NCBI RefSeq assembly: GCF_003095395.1
Contig: NZ_QEIJ01000012.1
Location: 1-56,846 of the forward strand
Length of the DNA: 56,846 nt
Direction: 5' to 3'
DNA from: Microbacterium sp. Gd 4-13
GTDB taxonomy: Bacteria; Actinomycetota; Actinomycetes; Actinomycetales; Microbacteriaceae
The notes under the pieces were generated by a model. It did not search any database, was not told where the DNA came from, and saw nothing but the letters and a program-made list of their open reading frames with translations. Each line of letters begins with the position of its first letter. The first letter of the stretch is position 1. Made by a program: the position numbers and the translations under genes. Of the stretch, positions 41,466 through 49,273 are shown in pieces.

Positions 41466-42367
41466 GAGAGAACCCGGCTTCTGGACGGAACCACCCGGCG
41501 CGGCGCGTCGTCCTGAACGGGAGCGTCGCTGCTGCTTCTGGTCGCCGCCATGCCGGCCGCGCGGTAGGCGGAGCGGATCGTGGTGAACACCTCGCGCGGC
41601 GGCAGGCCGGCATGCTCGGCCGCCGGTCCCAGCGCATCCAGCGCCGACGCCGGCGACGTACCGGCCTCCGCCATCCGGCAGGCTGCCCAGAAGAGGCCGC
41701 GGTTGCGCTCGCCCTCCCCAAGCGCGGCGACCCAGCCCGCCAGCCGCTCCGCATCCGGCGTCCGCAACGCCCCGCCCGGTCGGAACGACGCCACGGGGCG
41801 GGGGTCGAGGAAGTCCCGCAGCGCCAGCGCATCCACCGACCCGGGATCGGACTGCGCCCGGCCGATCAGCTCATAACGGCCGCGCAGATCGCCTGGCACC
41901 GCCACCACGGAGGGCGGCACAACCACGTAGCCGCCGGTGCCGCGGAAGTCCACATGCGCGCGGGCTGCCTGCCACGACGGCTGAGGCCGTTCCGGGTCTG
42001 CTGGGTAGTAGGCGTGCATCCCACCCGAAGGCGTGCGCACCAGCGCCGCCCACCCAGTCACGAGCCCGGCCTGTCGGGCGCGGTCGAACGCCGCGAACCC
42101 TGACCCGGTGGCCTTGCGGTCCACGTCGACCACGTCCACGCCCGACGTGGCGCCGGTTGGCACACCGATGTTCGCGGTCGGCCAGCGCCGCCACCAGGAG
42201 GCGACCTGCCGGGCGTCGGTGCTCGCCTCGTGGAAGCCATGCTCCACCAGAGGCCGCTTGCCGCCCGGCACGCATGGGAACATCGGCACCCCGGCGGCGG
42301 CGAGCCAGGCCGCGGCGTCAGGCAGCGGCATCCGCTCGACGGCGGCGAACAGGTGCGCGGGGTCCAT
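41462..42367 (-). CDS. bifunctional DNA primase/polymerase (prim-pol)
   Basis: The 301-aa product matches the AEP-type prim-pol domain: WLAAAGVPMFPCVPGGKRPL, DARQVASWWRRWPTANIGVP, the metal-binding GVDVVDVDRK (Asp81 and Asp83), VRTPSGGMHAYYP and HVDFRGTGGYVVVPPS. It likely primes the single strand after transfer or during element replication. The C-terminal segment (ERNRGLFWAACRMAEAGTSP) is the helical module usual in element-borne primases. ATG 42367 (GGAG 6 nt upstream) is preferred over the adjacent GTG 42370; its start overlaps the ArdC-like stop by one base. Confidence 0.85.
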   Translation of the reverse strand: MDPAHLFAAVERMPLPDAAAWLAAAGVPMFPCVPGGKRPLVEHGFHEASTDARQVASWWRRWPTANIGVPTGATSGVDVVDVDRKATGSGFAAFDRARQAGLVTGWAALVRTPSGGMHAYYPADPERPQPSWQAARAHVDFRGTGGYVVVPPSVVAVPGDLRGRYELIGRAQSDPGSVDALALRDFLDPRPVASFRPGGALRTPDAERLAGWVAALGEGERNRGLFWAACRMAEAGTSPASALDALGPAAEHAGLPPREVFTTIRSAYRAAGMAATRSSSDAPVQDDAPRRVVPSRSRVLS

Positions 42368-43434
42368 CACAGGCTCCTCACTGCGGCATCTGCCGCCGGG
42401 CGGGCCTGCTCGATGGTCGCCGGTGGCGTCCGCTCGGCGCGCGACGGGGTGGCGTCGCGGATCAGGCCGGGCGGGTCGCCCGCCCCGAGCTGCATTGTGT
42501 CGAGGGCGTCGAGGAGCGCGCTGGCGGTCTTCCGCACCCGTTCCCCGGTGGCCTGCACGACCTCGGCGGGGTCCTTGTCCTTCACGGTGCCGGCCCAGCC
42601 GGAGACGTAGGAGACGGAGTAGGAGCTGGTGTCCATGCCGTGCGCGGCACCGATCATCAACGCGACCGACTCGGCCTCGACCTCACCGATCCCGCGGTGC
42701 CCGGCCCAATCAGGGTTGTCGGGGCCGTGCAGGCGAACGTGACCGAGCTCGTGCGCGAGGGTCTTCACCTGGGCGGCCGGGTCCATGTTCGTCCTGACCG
42801 CGACGGTGCGCGCCTGGAAGTCGGTCAGGCCGTTCGCGCCGCCGATCACGCCCTCGTGATCCACACTCAGCACCCGATAGCCGTCCGCCTCCACCAGCGC
42901 GGCAAGGCCCTCCCACAGCCCGGCTGGCGCCTCGCCTTCCAGCAGACGCGGGGCGGGCCGCTCGGGGATCGGATCGCCCGTGGTCTGCGAGACATCCCAG
43001 ACGTAGGCCGGGCGGGCGGCGATCATCCGGGAGCGCACCGCCTCGCCGGCTTTGGGCTTCTCGAACCTGCCGAGCCGCCGCCACGACGCGACATCCTGCG
43101 GGGTCGAGGACGCGAACCTGCCCGTAACCGGGGCGAAGATCATGTATCCCGGCTGCCCCTTCGCGACCTGCCGGCCAAGCGTCTGCCATTGCTTGTACCC
43201 GGCGACATACGACGGCTCTGGGTCCGGCACCCGGCCCTGCTCGAACGCCTCCAAGTGCTGGACCCAGATCAGCAGCGTGTTCCCGAACGAACGCGCCCTG
43301 AACCGGGCCGCGAACTCGAGCGCACGATGCCAGTCATCCCTGGACACCAATCGCTCGACTGCGCTCGCCAGCCGTTCGTGCAACTCGTCAAGCTTCGCGT
43401 CGCGCGCCGCTCGTACCTCTTCGCCTGTCGCCAT
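42367..43434 (-). CDS. ArdC-like antirestriction protein with zinc metalloprotease domain
   Basis: The 355-aa protein has an N-terminal ArdC-type single-strand DNA-binding domain (residues about 10-130: FAARFRARSFGNTLLIWVQH, YKQWQTLGRQVAKGQPGYMI) and a metallopeptidase region with VKTLAHELGHVRLHG (HExxH near residues 226-230) and a downstream glutamate-rich helix EVEAESVALMIG. ArdC-type proteins protect incoming single-stranded DNA from restriction. It heads the maintenance operon, with a variant CAGGTGCGC element 55 nt upstream and a 7-bp palindrome in the leader. Confidence 0.8.
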   Translation of the reverse strand: MATGEEVRAARDAKLDELHERLASAVERLVSRDDWHRALEFAARFRARSFGNTLLIWVQHLEAFEQGRVPDPEPSYVAGYKQWQTLGRQVAKGQPGYMIFAPVTGRFASSTPQDVASWRRLGRFEKPKAGEAVRSRMIAARPAYVWDVSQTTGDPIPERPAPRLLEGEAPAGLWEGLAALVEADGYRVLSVDHEGVIGGANGLTDFQARTVAVRTNMDPAAQVKTLAHELGHVRLHGPDNPDWAGHRGIGEVEAESVALMIGAAHGMDTSSYSVSYVSGWAGTVKDKDPAEVVQATGERVRKTASALLDALDTMQLGAGDPPGLIRDATPSRAERTPPATIEQARPAADAAVRSL

Positions 43435-43455
43435 CGCTGACCTCCTCCCGGCGGA

Positions 43456-43474
43456 ACCGACAGCATGTGTCGGT
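43456..43474 (-). promoter_or_regulatory. palindrome in the ardC-like leader
   Basis: ACCGACA and TGTCGGT form perfect 7-bp arms around GCATG, 21 nt before the ATG at 43434 and before the GGGAGGAGG site. It may be an operator or an RNA hairpin. Confidence 0.4.
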
Positions 43475-43489
43475 GGCCCTTGCGACCAT

Positions 43490-43499
43490 GAGGTGCGCC
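43490..43499 (-). promoter_or_regulatory. CAGGTGCGC-like leader element (variant, ardC-like)
   Basis: GAGGTGCGCC lies 55 nt before the ArdC-like start; the last eight bases match the common element. Confidence 0.35.
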
Positions 43500-43606
43500 G
43501 GGAGGATCAGGAGACGGGACGGACGGCGAAATGAGGCTGCGACCGTCAGGTTCTCCGATGAACCCAACGTGTCTGAACTTGCCTACGGGACTCGGCCAGG
43601 CCCGGT

Positions 43607-44617
43607 CTAGGAGTTGGGGCGTATCTGGGCGTCGCGCCGCAAGACCGGTGTCATAGGACGCATTGGCCGCACCTTTGGTCCCGGTTCCGGGCAGTCGCCA
43701 CGACACCAGTCGCAAGACGTCTCGCCAATGCAAGTCGGATGGGGGTTCCGCCGGTACTCAGACGGCCCAATCCCGAAACGGCGGCGGAACCACCCGGCAG
43801 CCACCCGTGAGTCTGACCACCCGACAGACTCTGCCGCCGAGGACACCGACATCCCGGTCTCCTCGATCAACCGAGTGAACTCGGTGAGACGCACCTCCGT
43901 GAGGAAGCGCATGGGAGCCACGCCGACCTGCACGCTGAACAGGCGAGTCAAGTGCGTTCTCGATATCGCAACCTCGGTCGCGAGCCGATGCATTGTCCAC
44001 GGCTCCGCCATTCTCACGCGTAGAAGGTCGGTGGATCGACACACTTGCGGCGCGAGCGGCGGCTGAGCAAGCGTGCCCTTGATGGGGAAGGAGCCTCGCG
44101 GATACGCCGGCATCGTCTCGCCGCCCGATTCGATGAGAAGGGCAGGCAGCGTGTACTCGATCATACGAGAGAACAGCCGGATCATGCGCGTCGCGGTCAG
44201 TTCTGGCGTCGAGGTCTGATCCATAAGGCTGATCTGCCGCCACAGTGGTTCGCAGCATTGCAGGGCCTCGATCCCGGGCGTCAGGACTAGAGCGCTCCCA
44301 TCCCACTCATCCGGGTGGGCGCCCCGAACCACTCGTCTCGCGTCGAGCAGAACCCAGCTCATCTGCGCACGCAAAAATGCTTCGTCCACGTAGAGCGTCC
44401 ACACGCGGACCGATGGCATCGGGCGCATCGAGCACCACTGGCCTGCGCCGAGCGCCAGCACGGTTCCGGCGACCAGCTCGTGCGATCCCGTTGCCGTATC
44501 CACGCGAGCACGCCCTTCCAAGACGTACACGATCTTCGCGTGCGCAAACACCGCCCGACGAACCGGAGCCGTCCTTGCGCTCTCGACCGCGAACAGGGGG
44601 AGGCCGCACGATCGCAT
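43607..44617 (-). CDS. AraC-family transcriptional regulator
   Basis: The 336-aa product starts at ATG 44617 (GGAG 9 nt upstream); an in-frame ATG at 44725 has no ribosome site. The N-terminal cupin-like sensor domain shows VFAHAKIVYVLEGRARVDTA and GTVLALGAGQWCSMRPMPSV. The C-terminal double HTH has MHRLATEVAISRTHLTRLFS and EETGMSVSSAAESVGWSDSR. The tail after the HTH has four cysteines (IGETSCDWCRGDCPEP region) that could bind metal or sense redox. It is the first gene after the transfer and maintenance block. Confidence 0.85.
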   Translation of the reverse strand: MRSCGLPLFAVESARTAPVRRAVFAHAKIVYVLEGRARVDTATGSHELVAGTVLALGAGQWCSMRPMPSVRVWTLYVDEAFLRAQMSWVLLDARRVVRGAHPDEWDGSALVLTPGIEALQCCEPLWRQISLMDQTSTPELTATRMIRLFSRMIEYTLPALLIESGGETMPAYPRGSFPIKGTLAQPPLAPQVCRSTDLLRVRMAEPWTMHRLATEVAISRTHLTRLFSVQVGVAPMRFLTEVRLTEFTRLIEETGMSVSSAAESVGWSDSRVAAGWFRRRFGIGPSEYRRNPHPTCIGETSCDWCRGDCPEPGPKVRPMRPMTPVLRRDAQIRPNS

Positions 44618-44717
44618 GGCGATCAACTCCAAGGTTCGGCTTGTCGTCGCGTATCCCCCGTCCCAGCGCTGCGCGCCCGAGGACGTCTTGCGCGCGGGTC
44701 GCTGCCGACTCCCGCGA

Positions 44718-44885
44718 TCACGCATTCAGTGCCGCGGTTGGCGGGGTGCAGGCGGCGCGGACCAAAGGGCAAAGGCCGGAGACCCCGTCGATGATGACCG
44801 CGGCAACGACAAGCGACGGAGTCGAGAGAATCCAGCCGTTGACGAGCGTGAACACCGCAGTCACGGCCACGCCGAGAAAGCGCAC
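44718..44885 (-). CDS. small membrane protein, DUF2892-like
   Basis: The 55-aa product from GTG 44885 (AGAGG about 9 nt upstream) is mostly hydrophobic: VRFLGVAVTAVFTLVNGWIL, then a second helix LVVAAVIIDGVSGLCPLV with the GxCPL pattern found in DUF2892 proteins near rhodanese or metal genes. It lies between the AraC gene and the DUF2231 gene on the same strand. The start is uncertain. Confidence 0.45.
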   Translation of the reverse strand: MRFLGVAVTAVFTLVNGWILSTPSLVVAAVIIDGVSGLCPLVRAACTPPTAALNA

Positions 44886-45079
44886 CGGCCATACCTCTAA
44901 GGGTGGCGAGGAAAACAGCTTCGATGAGGAACTGCTGACGGATGTGGACGCGAGTAGAAGCAAGGGCTCGATGCAATCCGATTCCCGGCGACGTTCCAAG
45001 ACCGGGGAGTTCCATGACCGGTGCCTCCGGGGCTTGATGGCGCTGACCTGCAGCCACCGCCGGACACTGGGGGACGTGA

Positions 45080-45565
45080 TCACTCCCATACGGCGCGAGC
45101 CCCGCTGTCGCCAACAATCACGATCGCGACGATTGCGAACACCCCGACCAACGAGAGCAGGACCGAAACGCCGATTGAAATCGCGCGCGCGACGCGCGGA
45201 CGGGTCACTCGCGCTTCGGAGTGACCTGGGCGCGGACGAACGAAGAAGCGGAGCCATCCCCATTGCGCCCAGGCTCCAGCGAACAGCAAGAAGGCGCCAG
45301 CAGTCGCGATGTCCGCAATCTCCGCGTGCGCGGTCACTGCTGCTGTCTGACCGACCTGGGTTGCAAGAGCCTCACCGGACTGCTTGGTGAGGAGCGCTGC
45401 GATGAAGGCGGCGGTGGCGAGGATCGGGAAGACGATGCCGAGCCAGTCGCGCACCTTGGGGATCCATGCGGCAGCGATGGCCAGAACCGCGACAACCGGC
45501 ACCGCAACAACTACAGCGTGGACGAAGAGAGGATGTAGCGGAAGACCATCGAACATCCAAGACAA
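45080..45565 (-). CDS. DUF2231 membrane protein
   Basis: The 161-aa product begins MSWMFDGLPLHPLFVHAVVV, the typical DUF2231 opening with conserved HP and H residues, and has four helices (AVVVAVPVVAVLAIAAAWIP, IVFPILATAAFIAALLTKQS, EIADIATAGAFLLFAGAWAQ, GVSVLLSLVGVFAIVAIVIV). The histidines may hold a metal or haem. Function is unknown; such proteins often occur near metal and redox genes, as here. Confidence 0.8.
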   Translation of the reverse strand: MSWMFDGLPLHPLFVHAVVVAVPVVAVLAIAAAWIPKVRDWLGIVFPILATAAFIAALLTKQSGEALATQVGQTAAVTAHAEIADIATAGAFLLFAGAWAQWGWLRFFVRPRPGHSEARVTRPRVARAISIGVSVLLSLVGVFAIVAIVIVGDSGARAVWE

Positions 45566-45641
45566 GGGACACTCCTTCTTTCAGTTTCAGGGGGTTGGGG
45601 GATGAATCGGAGCGCGACGCAATCCGAACGGTGGCGAGAAA

Positions 45642-46493
45642 CTAGGCCGCCAGCGCACCGGTCGACAGCAGGACGATCAGTACAACGCCGACGGCCAGGC
45701 GATAGATCACGAACGGCAGGAAGCTGCGGTGCCCGATGTAGCGCATGAAGAACGCGATCACTGCGAGGCCGACGCCGAAGGCCACTACGGTCGCGATGGC
45801 GGTTTCGAGGCCGGTGAACACCTCGGGAGTGCAGGGCGTTGCCTCGGTGCATGTGCGGGTGACGGTCTTGTAGAGCTCATAGAGTCCACTGCCGAAGACC
45901 GCGGGAATCGCGAGCAGGAACGCGTATCGGGCGGCCGCAGCGCGCTCGTAGCCCATGAACAGTCCGGCCGTGATCGTGCCTCCGGAGCGGGATACGCCGG
46001 GCACCAACGCGAGTGCTTGGGCGAGCCCGTAGACGACAGCGTGGGGTGTGGTCAGCTGGCCGAGTCGGCGCCTTTTCGCACCGACGCGGTCGGCGATGCC
46101 GAGCAGGAGGCCGAACACGATCATGGTGCCGGCCACGATCCACAACGATCGCAGGGTCGTCTCGATCTGGGTTTGGAACAGGATGCCGAGCACCACGATC
46201 GGCAGGCTGCCGAGAATGATGTACCACCCGAGCTTGGCATCCTCATCGCTGCGAGGTAGTCGGCCGACGAGCGACTTGAACCATGCGGAGACGATGCGGA
46301 CGATGTCCCGCCAGAAATACAGGATCACGGCAGTCTCGGTACCCAGTTGGGTGATCGCCGTGAACGCGGCGCCCGGGTCAGCGCCCGTGCCAATGAGCTC
46401 ACCAACAATGCGGATGTGCGCGCTGCTGGAGATAGGCAGAAACTCGGTGAGCCCCTGGACGAAGCCCAGCAGAATTGCGTTGAGAAAATCCAC
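45642..46493 (-). CDS. uppP: undecaprenyl-diphosphate phosphatase
   Basis: The 283-aa membrane enzyme dephosphorylates undecaprenyl pyrophosphate to recycle the lipid carrier of wall synthesis. The BacA/UppP signatures are present: [20 protein letters not shown] at residues 13-32 and [20 protein letters not shown] near 168, with about eight helices. Extra copies raise bacitracin tolerance in other bacteria. Here it is a cargo copy on the mobile element, so it probably adds to a chromosomal one. A DUF2231 gene follows 76 nt downstream. Confidence 0.9.
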   Translation of the reverse strand: MDFLNAILLGFVQGLTEFLPISSSAHIRIVGELIGTGADPGAAFTAITQLGTETAVILYFWRDIVRIVSAWFKSLVGRLPRSDEDAKLGWYIILGSLPIVVLGILFQTQIETTLRSLWIVAGTMIVFGLLLGIADRVGAKRRRLGQLTTPHAVVYGLAQALALVPGVSRSGGTITAGLFMGYERAAAARYAFLLAIPAVFGSGLYELYKTVTRTCTEATPCTPEVFTGLETAIATVVAFGVGLAVIAFFMRYIGHRSFLPFVIYRLAVGVVLIVLLSTGALAA

Positions 46494-46674
46494 GGTGTCC
46501 TTGAGTCCGGCGGCGAGCGTGCGCGCCCACTGTGACAGGAAGCCGCCAAGAACCGGCTAAGAAAGCACGAAGAAGTGCGCACCCCACGAATCCCTAGATG
46601 AGCTGGTCGCACGCTGGGGACTGCACGCCGGAGCTGGCCCGATCCGTTCACCCACACGTCATTTCCGCCGCCGT

Positions 46675-46693
46675 TATCGATATCCGATATCGG
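46675..46693 (+). promoter_or_regulatory. PadR operator candidate
   Basis: TATCGATATC (46675-46684) is followed immediately by the perfect palindrome CCGATATCGG (46684-46693). A TACGAT -10 box lies at 46696-46701, 16 nt before the GGAGG of the padR-like gene, so a repressor here would block the promoter. Confidence 0.5.
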
Positions 46694-46717
46694 GCTACGA
46701 TTTGGGGTGGAGGACTG

Positions 46718-47050
46718 ATGAGGGAGTTGTTTCGGGGGGCGGTGTTCCTGCACATCCTGCACCACGCGGCCGAAGAGCCGATTCATGGTGCGTGGATGAG
46801 CGCGGAGCTGTCCAACCACGGCTACGACATCTCCGCCGGGACTCTGTATCCGACGCTGCATCGGATGGAAGCGGACGGCCTGCTCGTCTCCACGAAGGAA
46901 ACGGTCGACGGCCGGGTCCTGCGCGTCTACCGGGCGACTCCGGCCGGCGTCGAGGCTCTCGCCGAAGGTCGTCGTGCGGTGCGTGAGCTCGCCGCCGAAG
47001 TGCTTCCGAACGAGCCCGACACCCGAACGGAGGGCGACCATGACCGCTAG
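46718..47050 (+). CDS. PadR-family transcriptional regulator
   Basis: The 110-aa product starts at ATG 46718 after GGAGG. It has the PadR winged helix: MRELFRGAVFLHILHHAAEE, the recognition helix GYDISAGTLYPTLHRMEADG and the wing STKETVDGRVLRVYRATPAG. The C-terminal helix is short, as in subfamily-2 members. It probably represses itself and the permease; its stop overlaps the permease start by 11 nt. Confidence 0.9.
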   Translation: MRELFRGAVFLHILHHAAEEPIHGAWMSAELSNHGYDISAGTLYPTLHRMEADGLLVSTKETVDGRVLRVYRATPAGVEALAEGRRAVRELAAEVLPNEPDTRTEGDHDR

Positions 47051-48305
47051 CCCCGCCCTGGCTCGCAAGCTCGGCACCACCGACGCGGTGGTGATCGGTT
47101 TGGGTTCGATGATCGGTGCGGGCATCTTCGCCTCTTTCGCGCCGGCCGCTGCTGCTGCGGGTGCCGGATTGCTGGTCGGTCTGGCGGTCGCTGCGATCGT
47201 CGCCTATTGCAATGCGACGGCGTCCGCGCAACTCGCGGCGCAATATCCGACCTCGGGCGGTACCTACGTCTACGGCCGGGAACGGCTCGGCGAATGGCCG
47301 GGGTTTCTGGCCGGGTGGAGCTTCGTGATCGGCAAGACCGCGAGCTGCGCGGCCATGGCCCTCACATTCGCCGCCTATGCCGCCCCGGCCGGATGGGAGA
47401 AACCGGTCGCCGTCGCGGCGATCCTGGCCCTGGCAGCGGTCAACTACTTCGGGGTCACCCGCACCGCGGGACTGACCCGGATCATCGTCGCCGTCGTGCT
47501 GCTGGTGCTCGCCCTCGTCGTTGTCGTCGGCCTCTCGGCAGGCAACCCGGCCGGAAACGACCTCGGCGAGGACCTGTTCGCCGATGGGCCCTACGGGATT
47601 CTTCAGTCGGCGGGTCTGTTGTTCTTCGCGTTTGCCGGCTACGCCCGGATCGCGACGATGGGCGAGGAGGTCAAGAACCCGCAGCGAACCATCCCGCGAG
47701 CGATCATCACCGCCCTGGTCATCGTTCTAGTCGTCTACGCCCTCATCGCCGTGACCGTGCTGCTGGTCGTCGGGCCAGAGAAGCTGGCCACCTCGACCGC
47801 GCCCCTGGTCGACGTGGCCACCACCGCGAACGCAGGGTGGGCGGCCCCGATCGTCCGAGTGGGTGCGGCCGCCGCAGCACTCGGCGCGCTGCTGGCCCTT
47901 GTCGCCGGTGTCGGGCGGACCACTCTGGCGATGGCCCGCAACCGTGACCTGCCCGCCTGGCTGGCTGCGGTGCACCCGAAGTACAAGGTCCCGCACCACG
48001 CGGAGATCGCCCTCGCGGTCGTCGTCAGCATCCTGGTCCTGACGACCGACCTCCGCGGGGCGATCGGGTTCTCCTCCTTCGGGGTGCTGCTCTACTACTT
48101 CATCGCCAACATCTCCGCGTTCACCCAGACCAAGGAGCAACGCCGCTACCCCAAGACCATCCAGATCCTCGGCGCGATCGGCTGCCTGGTCCTAGTCGTC
48201 ACCCTGCCCCTCATCTCGATCGTCATCGGGCTGATCGTCCTCGCTGCCGGTATCGGATACCGGTTGATCCGGCTGCGGGTGCGAAGGAACGCGGACCAGG
48301 CATAG
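47040..48305 (+). CDS. APC-family amino acid/amine permease
   Basis: The 421-aa transporter has 11-12 helices. The family signature is VVIGLGSMIGAGIFASFAPA near the N terminus (helix 1 unwound GSMIGAGIF), then AAQYPTSGGTYVYGRERLGE and LLFFAFAGYARIATMGEEVK (helix 6). It is a cytoplasmic-membrane porter of the APC superfamily; substrate unknown. It is coupled to padR. Immediately after its stop, in the same frame, lies a copper ATPase fragment. Confidence 0.85.
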   Translation: MTASPALARKLGTTDAVVIGLGSMIGAGIFASFAPAAAAAGAGLLVGLAVAAIVAYCNATASAQLAAQYPTSGGTYVYGRERLGEWPGFLAGWSFVIGKTASCAAMALTFAAYAAPAGWEKPVAVAAILALAAVNYFGVTRTAGLTRIIVAVVLLVLALVVVVGLSAGNPAGNDLGEDLFADGPYGILQSAGLLFFAFAGYARIATMGEEVKNPQRTIPRAIITALVIVLVVYALIAVTVLLVVGPEKLATSTAPLVDVATTANAGWAAPIVRVGAAAAALGALLALVAGVGRTTLAMARNRDLPAWLAAVHPKYKVPHHAEIALAVVVSILVLTTDLRGAIGFSSFGVLLYYFIANISAFTQTKEQRRYPKTIQILGAIGCLVLVVTLPLISIVIGLIVLAAGIGYRLIRLRVRRNADQA

Positions 48306-48512
48306 TCCGCCGCTCCCGCCGCCGGCGTTTTCTTCCCATCCCTGGGAATCATGCTCAGCCCCGAGATCGCCGCGATCTCGATGTCCGGCTCCAGCGTGAT
48401 CGTCGCCGCCAATGCCCTGCTCCTAAAGCGACTCCATCTGCCCGCGCCGGCCGCCGAGCCGAGGATCGCGAGCAGTCCCGAGCCGACGCCCGCCCCCACC
48501 GGCACCCGGTAG
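48306..48512 (+). pseudogene. 3' fragment of a copper-type P-type ATPase
   Basis: The reading frame right after the permease stop encodes APAAGVFFPSLGIMLSPEIA, AISMSGSSVIVAANALLLKR and a proline-rich tail to a TAG at 48510. The SPEIAAxxMSxSSVxVxxNALxLKRL pattern is the last membrane helix of CopA/heavy-metal ATPases. All upstream domains are missing, so this is a relic. The abrupt junction with the permease gene indicates a deletion or recombination event. Confidence 0.55.
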
Positions 48513-48535
48513 ACGCGGAGGCCGCCGCGGGAGCA

Positions 48536-48557
48536 TTTCTTAGAGATTTCTTGGAGA
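48536..48557 (+). promoter_or_regulatory. 11-bp tandem repeat before the response-regulator gene
   Basis: TTTCTTAGAGA (48536-48546) and TTTCTTGGAGA (48547-48557) are direct repeats of 11 bp, one mismatch, about one helical turn apart as bound by OmpR-type dimers. They lie 42 nt before the GTG at 48599, suggesting autoregulation. Confidence 0.55.
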
Positions 48558-48598
48558 CGTGAGCGACAATGAGGGAACGTGAGTCGGAGGAGTGCGAA

Positions 48599-49273
48599 GT
48601 GGAGACGGAGACGCGCCGACCAGCCATATTGCTGGTTGAGGACGACCAGGACATTGCGGGGATGCTCTCGGAAGTGCTGGCCGATCTGTACGAGGTCGAT
48701 CACTTCGTCAGCGCGGAGGCGGGTCTTGCGGTGGCTCTGCGTCGCCATTTCGATGTGATCGTGGTCGATCGGCGGCTGCCGGGGATGGACGGTGTTGCGC
48801 TGATCCGGGCGATACGTCGGGCTAACATCACGACCCCGGTGTTGATGCTGACGGCGTTAGGCACTCTCGAAGACAAAGTGTCGGGCCTGGACGGGGGCGC
48901 GAATGACTATCTGGTCAAGCCGTTCGAGTTCGATGAGCTGCTGGCGCGGCTGCGCGCGTTGCGGCGTGCGTTCACTGCGGAGGGCAAGCGACGGTATCTG
49001 GGCGAGTGGATCTACACTCCAGAAAACAAGACCGTCTACTCGCCGACCGGGGGTCGCATCCTGCTGACGGTGGCGGAGAATGCGCTTCTCGATCTGATCA
49101 GTACCAGCCCTGAGCGGGTGTTCTCGCGGGAGGAGATCCTGCATGCTGTCTTCGGTGCGGGTGACTCGCCGGGGACCGTCGATACCTATGTGCATTACCT
49201 GCGGAAGAAGACCAGCCGTGACATGGTCGAGACGGTGCGCGCGCACGGCTACCGGCTTGGGGACCGGCCATGA
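48599..49273 (+). CDS. OmpR-family response regulator
   Basis: The 224-aa product is assigned GTG 48599, with GGAGG 8 nt upstream; an ATG at 48569 lacks a ribosome site. The receiver domain has LLVEDDQDIAGM (acidic pocket), the phospho-acceptor aspartate in VIVVDRRLPGMDG near residue 55, TALG and the conserved lysine in DYLVKPFEFDELLARL. The C-terminal winged helix shows ILLTVAENALLDLISTSPER, REEILHAVF and TVDTYVHYLRKKTS. It works with the histidine kinase whose start overlaps its stop (ATGA). Confidence 0.9.
   Translation: METETRRPAILLVEDDQDIAGMLSEVLADLYEVDHFVSAEAGLAVALRRHFDVIVVDRRLPGMDGVALIRAIRRANITTPVLMLTALGTLEDKVSGLDGGANDYLVKPFEFDELLARLRALRRAFTAEGKRRYLGEWIYTPENKTVYSPTGGRILLTVAENALLDLISTSPERVFSREEILHAVFGAGDSPGTVDTYVHYLRKKTSRDMVETVRAHGYRLGDRP

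Noticed and set aside
42350..42359. Another exact CAGGTGCGC copy, inside the 5' end of the primase gene
   Set aside because: It lies within codons for A-H-L near the start of a well-supported protein, so it may be chance; it was left out of the leader-element count.
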